11,274 nt of DNA, taken from SAR86 cluster bacterium. GTDB lineage: Bacteria > Pseudomonadota > Gammaproteobacteria > Pseudomonadales > Azotimanducaceae. The stretch is from assembly GCA_013204195.1 (NCBI GenBank), contig JABMOJ010000301.1, positions 1 through 11,274 of the forward strand, read 5' to 3'. Within the stretch, counting starts at the first letter, position 1, and each line of letters begins with the position of its first letter. The notes below the pieces were generated by a model. That model worked only from the letters and a program-made list of their open reading frames with translations, was not told the DNA's origin and did no database searches. Both the position numbers and the translations under genes were made by a program. Shown here one piece after another: positions 1-6,131 of the stretch.

Positions 1-196
1 ACAACAAGGTCGAGAGTAAAGCAGCGACCCAGATTATCCCCGGGGCAACTTGTCTCAACACCTGTTCGGAAGGACCAATACCCAACGGAAACAGACTGAT
101 CACGATAACAAAGAAAATCAGCGGATTGAGCAGGTCAGCCGAGTTGCGATAGGCAATCAGCAACTCTCGCTTGATAACACCCCAAAACAGGCTCAC
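1..196 (-). CDS. ccmB: Haem exporter subunit CcmB, N-terminal part (cut by window edge)
   Basis: CcmB is the inner-membrane permease of the CcmABCD complex, which works in system I maturation of c-type cytochromes. Only the first 65 codons are present and the gene runs off the left edge. The translation opens MSLFWGVIKRELLIAYRNSA and continues through a hydrophobic first helix (FFVIVISLFPLGIG). It then reaches APGIIWVAALLSTLL, the segment I recognise from E. coli CcmB (APGIIWVAALLSSLL). The GTG start at 196-194 overlaps the ccmA TGA as GTGA. A GAGG sits about 8 bases upstream inside the end of ccmA, so coupled translation of ccmA and ccmB is likely. Identity rests on recalled similarity to E. 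coli CcmB and on the ccmA neighbour. Both agree, so I am confident despite the truncation. Confidence 0.93.
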   Translation of the reverse strand, partial: MSLFWGVIKRELLIAYRNSADLLNPLIFFVIVISLFPLGIGPSEQVLRQVAPGIIWVAALLSTLL

Positions 197-783
197 TGAC
201 CCAGCCTCAACGTCTTCACCGATCGCGACAATGTTAAGGGTAAGTGGCTCGTCAGTATCAGCAAACCGCCGCTCCCCAGGTGCATATCTATCCGCGCTTC
301 AAGACTCGCAATCCCCGCAACGTCAATCGCGCTGAATGGCTCATCAAGCACCCAGGCCTGACTGTCGAGCAAATACAGCCGAGCGAGATTAACTCGCTTT
401 CGCTGACCTTCAGACATGGCCCCGCACGGCACCTCTTCAAAGCCCCGCAGCCCCACCTGTCGTAATGCTTCAGTAATCTGAGCCGCTGTGACGCTAATCT
501 GGTGCAAGCTTGTTAACCAGGCGAGGTTTTCACGGGCACTCAGCAGGTCCTTGACCCCAGGCTTATGCCCAACATATACAGGTGACTGTGACAGCTGCCA
601 GTCGACCAAACCGTTGAACTCGGTGTAGAGTCCACACAAAATCCGCAGCAACGTGGTTTTCCCCGCACCATTGCCGCCTTCAACCAAAAGCACCTCACCT
701 TCGCCCACCACAAACGACAGATTCTCAAACAAGAGACGATGATCTCGTTCGCAGGAGAGCTGACTGACATTTAACATGGGCAC
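193..783 (-). CDS. ccmA: Cytochrome c biogenesis ATP-binding protein CcmA
   Basis: CcmA is the cytoplasmic ATPase of the CcmABCD transporter; its ATP hydrolysis frees haem-loaded CcmE for delivery to apocytochromes. This 196-residue protein has the usual family length. It shows Walker A GGNGAGKT (residues 36-43), the CcmA-type GHKPG segment (72-76) where other ABC ATPases carry the Q-loop, the ABC signature MSEGQRKR (123-130), Walker B WVLDEPFSAID (144-154) and an H-loop histidine at 180. The N-terminus (MPMLNVSQLSCERD) aligns well with E. coli MGMLEARELLCERD. That supports the GTG at 783, although the in-frame ATG at 777 is also possible and neither has a clear Shine-Dalgarno. It overlaps ccmB by four bases and heads the visible operon. 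I see no convincing promoter box upstream. Confidence 0.96.
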   Translation of the reverse strand: MPMLNVSQLSCERDHRLLFENLSFVVGEGEVLLVEGGNGAGKTTLLRILCGLYTEFNGLVDWQLSQSPVYVGHKPGVKDLLSARENLAWLTSLHQISVTAAQITEALRQVGLRGFEEVPCGAMSEGQRKRVNLARLYLLDSQAWVLDEPFSAIDVAGIASLEARIDMHLGSGGLLILTSHLPLTLSRSVKTLRLGQ

Positions 784-936
784 ATGATCGCGGCGTTGCT
801 TCGTTCATTTATCGACAACTGCAGATAATAGCAGAGTCAGGTGCCGCTGCGGACTATTTACGCCAAGCTTCGCCTTATCTGGACCGCCAGACCTCTGACG
901 ATAAATCCTGCTTCGAACGCCGCTTGCCTTGAAATA

Positions 937-966
937 TTGTCAGCGCAGGCCAGTAACCGGTATAGT
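937..966 (+). promoter_or_regulatory. Probable sigma70-type promoter of the crotonase-family gene
   Basis: TTGTCA (937-942; 5 of 6 matches to TTGACA) is followed after 18 bases by TATAGT (961-966; 5 of 6 matches to TATAAT). Transcription would begin near 973 and give a leader of about 43 bases before the ATG at 1016. It lies in the 232-base divergent spacer between ccmA and the crotonase gene. Its position argues against the upstream in-frame TTG at 929 as the translation start. Assigned by eye only. Confidence 0.5.
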
Positions 967-1015
967 CCCGACCACTCTTCACCAAAACTTGTCATTACCG
1001 AAAATTGGAGCTCCC

Positions 1016-1735
1016 ATGATCGACCTGACCCGCGAGGGCGACGTCTTTATCTTGACCATGAACGATGGCGAAAACCGCTGGAATACGACGTTTGTTCGGC
1101 AATTCAATGCCGCACTCGATGAGGTCGAGGCCTCTACGGGTCCAGCCGCACTGGTGACCACATCCAGCAGTGCTAAGTTCTTTTCTAACGGCCTGGATTT
1201 GGACTGGCGGGCCAGCACCGGAGATCATCGCGGCGGTGATCGCGACGCTTTCGGCACCGAATTCATGGCGCTGATGGCGCGGATCATCAGCCTCCCGTTA
1301 CCCAGTATCGCAGCGATTAATGGTCATGCCTTTGGCGCAGGTTTCATGTGCGCTCTGTGTCACGACAAACGCTGGATGCGCGAAGACCGGGGCTTCGCTT
1401 GTGCGAACGAGGTCGAGATCGGGATGGTCATACCCCAGCCAGAGCTGGCTTTATTTCGCCACAAACTGCCGATGAATGTGTTCTTCGAGACAGTCCAGCT
1501 AGCCCGGCGCTGGACTGGCCCAGCGGCACTAGCTGCCGGCATCGTCCAGGGCACCGCCACAATAGAAGGTCTCCAGGCAGCCGCGATCAGCGAAGCCGCA
1601 GGCCTTGCGCGACTCGGGGCCAACCGCAAGGTTTATGGCGCTATGAAAGCCTCGCTATATGGCGAGAATGCGGCGATCAACAGCCCCCATGGCCCTGCCT
1701 ATATGCTCGCCAATCCGGCGCTCTACGCACATTAA
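1016..1735 (+). CDS. Enoyl-CoA hydratase/isomerase (crotonase) family protein
   Basis: Crotonase-fold enzymes hydrate, isomerise or hydrolyse acyl-CoA thioesters using an oxyanion hole. The protein is 239 residues, short for a classical hydratase but normal for the compact delta3,delta2-enoyl-CoA isomerase-like group. Visible marks are FFSNGLDLDW (55-64), matching the first oxyanion-hole strand, INGHAFGAGF (101-110), the second oxyanion-hole turn, and NEVEIGM (131-137), where the family's active-site glutamate usually lies (E132 or E134). The overall pattern, including the RxDRG segment before EVEIG, reminds me of plant-type enoyl-CoA isomerases, but the exact reaction cannot be read off. ATG 1016 is chosen because GGAG (1007-1010) sits five bases upstream and the promoter lies just before. 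The frame stays open back to a TTG at 929, which I discount. Its stop codon overlaps that of convergent rluA. Confidence 0.88.
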   Translation: MIDLTREGDVFILTMNDGENRWNTTFVRQFNAALDEVEASTGPAALVTTSSSAKFFSNGLDLDWRASTGDHRGGDRDAFGTEFMALMARIISLPLPSIAAINGHAFGAGFMCALCHDKRWMREDRGFACANEVEIGMVIPQPELALFRHKLPMNVFFETVQLARRWTGPAALAAGIVQGTATIEGLQAAAISEAAGLARLGANRKVYGAMKASLYGENAAINSPHGPAYMLANPALYAH

Positions 1736-2406
1736 TCCCGGCTAGCCTCGTGGGGAAAGGGCACTGGCGAGGAAAACGTTACTGGCCTGACTGTTCTAGG
1801 GTGACTAAAGCCCAGCTTTTCCGCATGCAGCATCAGTCTTGACGCCGCCTGAAAAGCGGTTTCATGAGCGTACAGGTCACAGCCCAGTATGGGGTGCCCC
1901 AGATGAGCAAGATGCAGGCGGAGTTGATGACTGCGGCCCGTCAAGGGAAATAATGCCAGGCGTGCCGATTCCGGGCCCTGCAGAATCAGTCGATACTCCG
2001 TAATGGCGTGCTTGCCATGTTCCGGATCGATTTTTTGCCGAGGCCGATTAACCGGATCGGGTGCAATTGGCCAGCTGATCTCGCCTTGGGCCTGGTCCAG
2101 AATGCCAAAGACCTCAGCGGCATAGCTTTTCACCACCAACCTTTCACGAAATTGTCGATTCAGATCAGACACCGCCAGCTGACTCAGACCCAGCACCATC
2201 ACACCAGAGGTATCTAAATCGAGTCGGTGGACGATCCTGGCTTGCGGAAACGCCTGCAGCACACGACTCAGAACACAATCTTTCATGATCCGCCCGGGCA
2301 CAGACAACAGACCCGCAGGCTTATCCACCACCAGGATATCATCGTCTGCATAAATAATCGGCAGCGGGTCATGGCAGGGGGGGGGTTGGTGAAACGTGTA
2401 ATTCAT
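1732..2406 (-). CDS. rluA: Dual-specificity 23S rRNA/tRNA pseudouridine synthase RluA
   Basis: In E. coli RluA makes pseudouridine 746 in 23S rRNA and pseudouridine 32 in some tRNAs. This 224-residue protein closely follows E. coli RluA along its length, with no S4 domain. It has VVDKPAGLLSVPGR (26-39), then the catalytic motif HRLDLDTSG (60-68) with Asp63 as nucleophile, then NRPRQKID, TGRSHQLRLHL and GHPILGCDLYA. The combination of SVPGR, NRPxQK and the short length separates it from RluC and RluD. The start is ATG 2406, with no strong Shine-Dalgarno. Residues 8-10 are three prolines encoded by an uninterrupted C9 run (2377-2385), prone to slippage. No in-frame ATG follows until residue 41, so a slip would disable the gene. 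The gene is convergent with the crotonase gene and shares its terminal TTAA. Confidence 0.94.
   Translation of the reverse strand: MNYTFHQPPPCHDPLPIIYADDDILVVDKPAGLLSVPGRIMKDCVLSRVLQAFPQARIVHRLDLDTSGVMVLGLSQLAVSDLNRQFRERLVVKSYAAEVFGILDQAQGEISWPIAPDPVNRPRQKIDPEHGKHAITEYRLILQGPESARLALFPLTGRSHQLRLHLAHLGHPILGCDLYAHETAFQAASRLMLHAEKLGFSHPRTVRPVTFSSPVPFPHEASRD
2377..2385. repeat. G9/C9 mononucleotide run inside rluA
   Basis: Nine consecutive G on the plus strand, read as C9 in the rluA message, exactly filling the proline codons 8-10. It is the longest G/C homopolymer I noticed in the window. Such runs are typical sites of polymerase slippage and of sequencing error. Confidence 0.95.
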
Positions 2407-2514
2407 TGAGCGGCCCGGTGCGTCCTAGTGAGTTCTCATCCAGAGGCATCATAGTCGGGAAGCCTACGGAAAAATATCGTATAGTTGCTCATCAAAGCCA
2501 TTTGACCCTCGCCC

Positions 2515-3642
2515 ATGCCCCAAAACGATGACCAACTACTCAGCGCAATCACTCGAATAGTTCCCTCAATGTTGACTGCCATGGAGGCCTTCGAGCAGTT
2601 GCAGCGCAATTTTCATCCAACCCACAGCGCCCAACTCAAGCTCACTTTCGAACCCTTTGAGGCCCGACTGAGAGAGGATTTCAATTTTTTTAGCACGGTA
2701 GAGTTTCCGCCGGATATCGCGGCGATCGGCTCGACCCTACACCAGGCAGCAACCTACGCGTTGCGAGCTTGCGAGGGAATCACCGGTGATCACACCGATA
2801 TCGCACCCATGATGCGAGCCATGCGGGCTCATTGCCGAGCACAGGAGGAGATCTACGCTTTGGCCCCCGCCATGACGCCCGTGAATCAGTACTTTCTCGA
2901 GCCTGAGGCCCGCGCCAATCGCAGACTGCTCAGCCAACTGGCCCATCAGGAAGTTGCCCCAGCGGACGTTATCGTGAGTGAGGATTTACCACGCGGCATT
3001 CTCAGCGTCGCCAATGCGCGCACTGTCAGGGGTGGATTTTCGGTCTATGTACCAGAAAATCTTGACCTGCAAGCACCGACCTCCGTCGTGATGGCGCTCC
3101 ACGGAGGAACTGGCCACGGCAGCGATTTTATCTGGTCTTGGCTGCGCGAAGCCCGTACCCGGGGCTTTATTCTCGTCGCCCCCACGTCCACCGGTAACAC
3201 CTGGGCTCTCGACGGTCCGGACCGTGACCTACCTGCACTAGTCAAGATCCTGACTTACCTGCGCCAAAACTGGACGATTGATAACGATCATATTCTCTTA
3301 ACCGGCATGTCTGATGGCGCTTCCTATTGCCTGCAGGCAGGCCTGAACCCAGACTCCCCCTTTACCCATCTGGCACCCTTTTCCGGCGTGTTACATCCCG
3401 ATATTGTGATGCAAGGTCGCCTTCAGCATGCGCACAAAAAACCCATTTACCTAGTGCACGGCACCCTCGACTGGATGTTCCCGGTGGAGATCGCAAGGAT
3501 GGCTCGCGCAGAACTCGAACAAGCAGGCGCCGACTTAACCTATCGGGAAATTGCCGGGCTATCCCACAGCTACGCCCGAACCGAGAATCCCGCACTGATC
3601 GACTGGTTTAATGCCGCCTTGCAGGTACCCTCGAATGCATAA
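2515..3642 (+). CDS. Alpha/beta hydrolase (esterase/depolymerase-like) with an unassigned N-terminal region
   Basis: Residues about 165-370 form an alpha/beta hydrolase domain of the PHB-depolymerase/phospholipase-carboxylesterase type. It has an oxyanion-hole segment LHGGTGHGSDF (195-205), nucleophile elbow GMSDG (264-268, Ser266), probable acid Asp319 in HGTLDWMFP and histidine His351 in GLSHSY. Residues 1-155 are a mostly helical, charged region rich in Glu, Gln and Ala that I cannot assign to a domain. There is no signal peptide, so a cytoplasmic site is likely. The ATG at 2515 has no strong Shine-Dalgarno. A TATAGT box at 2480-2485 could be its -10, but no good -35 accompanies it. The downstream nucleotidase-family gene starts eight bases before this stop, indicating coupled expression. 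The substrate is unknown; an ester or thioester is a reasonable guess from the fold. Confidence 0.85.
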   Translation: MPQNDDQLLSAITRIVPSMLTAMEAFEQLQRNFHPTHSAQLKLTFEPFEARLREDFNFFSTVEFPPDIAAIGSTLHQAATYALRACEGITGDHTDIAPMMRAMRAHCRAQEEIYALAPAMTPVNQYFLEPEARANRRLLSQLAHQEVAPADVIVSEDLPRGILSVANARTVRGGFSVYVPENLDLQAPTSVVMALHGGTGHGSDFIWSWLREARTRGFILVAPTSTGNTWALDGPDRDLPALVKILTYLRQNWTIDNDHILLTGMSDGASYCLQAGLNPDSPFTHLAPFSGVLHPDIVMQGRLQHAHKKPIYLVHGTLDWMFPVEIARMARAELEQAGADLTYREIAGLSHSYARTENPALIDWFNAALQVPSNA

Positions 3643-4978
3643 CGCGATCAAGCTGATTGGCCTCGCCATCTGGGCACTGCTAACGCCCTCGGCATGGGCG
3701 GACACACGATCCCTGATCATCATTCACACCAATGACTTGCACGGCCATATGCAACAAACCGCGGAATTCGCCGGCGCGGCACGCATCGCCGCCTTGGTGG
3801 ATCAGACTCGGCAACAGCAGCCGGGCGTCCTGGTTTTGGATGCTGGCGATAGCATCTCGGGCACCCCTGTTTCCACGCTTTTCAAGGGCGTGCCCATCTT
3901 TGCCATCCTCAACCGGGTCGGCTACAACGCCGGCGCACTGGGCAACCATGAGTTCGATCATGGCTCTCGCCAGATCGCCTTATTCCGCGAGACTGCGGGT
4001 TACCCGTTGCTGAGCGCCAATGCCAGAACCACTGATGGGGCTCTACTGGCAGACGAAGCCAGCCTGATCATGCAGGTTAATGGCATCAGGATCGCCGTTA
4101 TCGGTCTGATTACCGCCGAGACACCTGACCTGATCACGCCCGTGGGGAACTCAAACCTGGCCTTTGATTCACCGGAGGCCATCTTGCGGACCCAGGTCGA
4201 AGACCTTGATCCGCTGGTTGACCTGGTGCTGGTCCTGTCCCATCTGGGGCACGAAGAAGAACAGCGCTTGGCTGCAGCCATCGACAATATCGATATCATT
4301 ATCGGCGGTCATTCGCACACCGCCGTTGCACCACCGGTAAAGATCAACGATACCTATGTGGTCCAAGCAGGCTTTTATGGCGCCTATGTGGGCTATCTAG
4401 AATTAGGGGTCGATACGGAAAACCACAAGCTCACGAGCTTCAACGGCAAACTCATCGCTGCCGAAGAGCTACCTCCCCCCGACGCATTCGTGGCTGACAT
4501 GGTCGCGACTTGGGAGCAGGCTGTTGAAACAATCGTCGACGTAGACATCAGTCGTGTCGACCGTGATTACTCAAGAGCAGACCTACAACCCATCATCGAA
4601 GCCATTTTAGCTCGCCACACTGGTGCGGACTTTGGGTTCTATAACAGCGGCGGCATTCGAGACCGAATCCGCCGCGGCAGCATCACCATTCGTGACATCT
4701 GGAGCATTGAACCCTTTGGCAACTCGGTAGTCACGGTAACGGCACGCGGCTCAGACATCAAAAAAATGTTGTCTATGGAGGGTGAACCACATTGGCGCCT
4801 GCCAGAACTGGCAGACAACATGACGTATCGGGTCGCCACGAATAGCTTCGTTGCGGCCCAGGCCAGCAAAAAGGCGCCAACACACTTCACGGTCAAGGAT
4901 AGCCAACGGCTGGTCAGGGATGTGCTGGTGGAGTACATCGAGACTTATGGCCTGAGGATTGACCAAGCGTCTCGATAA
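3635..4978 (+). CDS. Exported 5'-nucleotidase/UshA-family metallophosphoesterase
   Basis: Proteins of this family hydrolyse nucleoside phosphates, nucleotide sugars or cyclic nucleotides in the periplasm with two metal ions. The 447-residue protein begins with a clear signal peptide (MHNAIKLIGLAIWALLTPSAWA, cleavage after WA at 22-23, no lipobox). The N-terminal metallophosphoesterase domain shows TNDLHGH (D34, H36), GDSISG (D72), GNHEFDHG (N104, H105), SHLGHE (H203) and GGHSHT (H226, H228). The C-terminal 5'-nucleotidase domain has GFYNSGGIRDRI (334-345) and EPFGN (359-363), typical of substrate binding. It is about 100 residues shorter than E. coli UshA, so specificity may differ. ATG 3635 is preferred over the in-frame ATG at 3611. 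It directly begins the signal peptide, has CAGG about nine bases upstream, and overlaps the hydrolase stop by only eight bases. Confidence 0.92.
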   Translation: MHNAIKLIGLAIWALLTPSAWADTRSLIIIHTNDLHGHMQQTAEFAGAARIAALVDQTRQQQPGVLVLDAGDSISGTPVSTLFKGVPIFAILNRVGYNAGALGNHEFDHGSRQIALFRETAGYPLLSANARTTDGALLADEASLIMQVNGIRIAVIGLITAETPDLITPVGNSNLAFDSPEAILRTQVEDLDPLVDLVLVLSHLGHEEEQRLAAAIDNIDIIIGGHSHTAVAPPVKINDTYVVQAGFYGAYVGYLELGVDTENHKLTSFNGKLIAAEELPPPDAFVADMVATWEQAVETIVDVDISRVDRDYSRADLQPIIEAILARHTGADFGFYNSGGIRDRIRRGSITIRDIWSIEPFGNSVVTVTARGSDIKKMLSMEGEPHWRLPELADNMTYRVATNSFVAAQASKKAPTHFTVKDSQRLVRDVLVEYIETYGLRIDQASR

Positions 4979-5005
4979 TTTTAACGGGCACCGGCAGCCT
5001 ACCTA

Positions 5006-5884
5006 TTACTCAGGCTCAGCAAAGAAATCATTGGTTAAACTTAAAAATTCGGCCAGCTGATCATGTTGAACCCAATGTCCCGCCCGCTCTACAACCACAT
5101 GTCTGGCGTTCTTGAAATATTGCGCGGGGTCTTCGCGTTGACCATGCCGAAACCAGCTCTCCTTACCACTCACCAAGAGTATTGGCGCGGCGATGCGCGC
5201 CCACAATTCTCGAGACTGCTCTTGACTCATATCGTAGGGCGACATGACATGGGTATAGTTGTCAAACTTCCAACTATAGGTACCGTCTTCATTCTGGTTG
5301 CTGCCATGTACCGTGAGATGCCTCGCCTGCTCGGCACTCAGGTGCGTATTGGCCTCCTGCATTCGCTGCACCGACTCATCTAAATTGGCATAGCGCTTGG
5401 GCAATCGACCGGCCATCTTACGCGTGTCTTCGACCCACTGGCGCATACGCTCATGCACAGGCTGCGTGCTATACATCGCCGGCGGCCCACCAGTACCCTC
5501 AATGACAATCATTTTTTTGATGTTTTCAGGATAGATACCGGCATAGCGCAACGCCACGCCACCACCCAACGAGTGCGCGATGATGTGCAGCGGCGCGAGA
5601 TTCTGCTGATGAATCAGCTGCGCCAGATCGTAAATATATTCGCTATGACTGTAAGCACTCCCGTATACCCATTGATAGTCACCATGGCCGCGAAAATCGG
5701 GCGCAATGATGTGATATTGATCTCGCAACTCCTGTGCAACCCAGTCCCAGTTATGGCAGTGATCTCGATTACCGTGAACCAGCAACAGGGGCGGTGCATC
5801 TTCATTACCCCAGTCCAGGTAATGGAGTTTCATGCGCTGCGAATAATATGAGTGTGACGTGGGGCTTGCTTTGCCGCTTGCCAT
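5006..5884 (-). CDS. Alpha/beta hydrolase fold protein
   Basis: This is a 292-residue serine hydrolase of the epoxide-hydrolase/haloperoxidase-like alpha/beta superfamily; the substrate is unknown. Marks in order are LLLVHGNRDH (33-42, oxyanion region), APDFRGHG (61-68), nucleophile elbow AHSLGGG (103-109, Ser105) and AGHWVQHD (268-275, His270). After strand beta7 the sequence is LLVSGKESWF, placing a glutamate (Glu242) where most relatives have the catalytic aspartate. A cap of helices occupies about 140-225. No signal peptide is evident. ATG 5884 is chosen. The frame is open 15 codons further to a TTG at 5929, but that stretch contains the TATAAT box at 5918-5923, and the family N-terminus fits 5884. 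It converges on the nucleotidase gene across a 27-base gap with no visible terminator. Confidence 0.9.
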   Translation of the reverse strand: MASGKASPTSHSYYSQRMKLHYLDWGNEDAPPLLLVHGNRDHCHNWDWVAQELRDQYHIIAPDFRGHGDYQWVYGSAYSHSEYIYDLAQLIHQQNLAPLHIIAHSLGGGVALRYAGIYPENIKKMIVIEGTGGPPAMYSTQPVHERMRQWVEDTRKMAGRLPKRYANLDESVQRMQEANTHLSAEQARHLTVHGSNQNEDGTYSWKFDNYTHVMSPYDMSQEQSRELWARIAAPILLVSGKESWFRHGQREDPAQYFKNARHVVVERAGHWVQHDQLAEFLSLTNDFFAEPE

Positions 5885-5917
5885 CAATGCACCATTTTGC
5901 CAGTTATTAAGGCGCGC

Positions 5918-5923
5918 ATTATA
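5918..5923 (-). promoter_or_regulatory. Candidate -10 box for the alpha/beta hydrolase gene
   Basis: On the minus strand this reads TATAAT, a perfect -10 consensus. It would place the transcript start near 5911 and leave a leader of about 27 bases before ATG 5884. No recognisable -35 hexamer lies 16-18 bases upstream and there is no extended TG, so an activator may be needed or the box may be chance. Confidence 0.33.
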
Positions 5924-6090
5924 GACCAAGGGTCGGCGAATTTGCGGATATTTACCTGCTCGATATCAATACAGATGCGCAGACGCATCGAACCGTGTTA
6001 TTCGAGCGGGTCAGCGAGCACTTTTAGCCGCTCTTGTCTGAACACCACCCGAGCACCCCGACCATCATCACCCCTCGACCCAGTTTTAAT

Positions 6091-6131
6091 CCTGCGCTCT
6101 CATCACGTGAGAATGACTGTTGAGGCGCAGG
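6091..6131 (-). other. GC-rich stem-loop directly after the acyl-CoA dehydrogenase stop
   Basis: The minus-strand transcript after the TAG at 6134-6132 begins CCTGCGCCTCA and, 18 bases later, reads TGAGAGCGCAGG. These pair as 7 + 4 base pairs with one bulged A. The loop contains part of a TCACGTGA palindrome (6103-6110). The sequence that follows (ATTAAAAC) has no U-run, so it is not a classical intrinsic terminator. It could protect the 3' end or pause polymerase. Pairing was found by eye, with no energy calculation. Confidence 0.4.

Noticed and set aside
784..936. Search for a ccmA promoter in the divergent spacer
   Set aside because: TATTAT on the minus strand (830-825) could be a -10, but no acceptable -35 lies 16-18 bases upstream.
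1348..1842. Long open frame on the plus strand covering the crotonase gene and the end of rluA
   Set aside because: It is a shifted frame of the crotonase gene. The translation is rich in Arg, Pro and Ser with no domain motif, and it runs across two well-supported genes.
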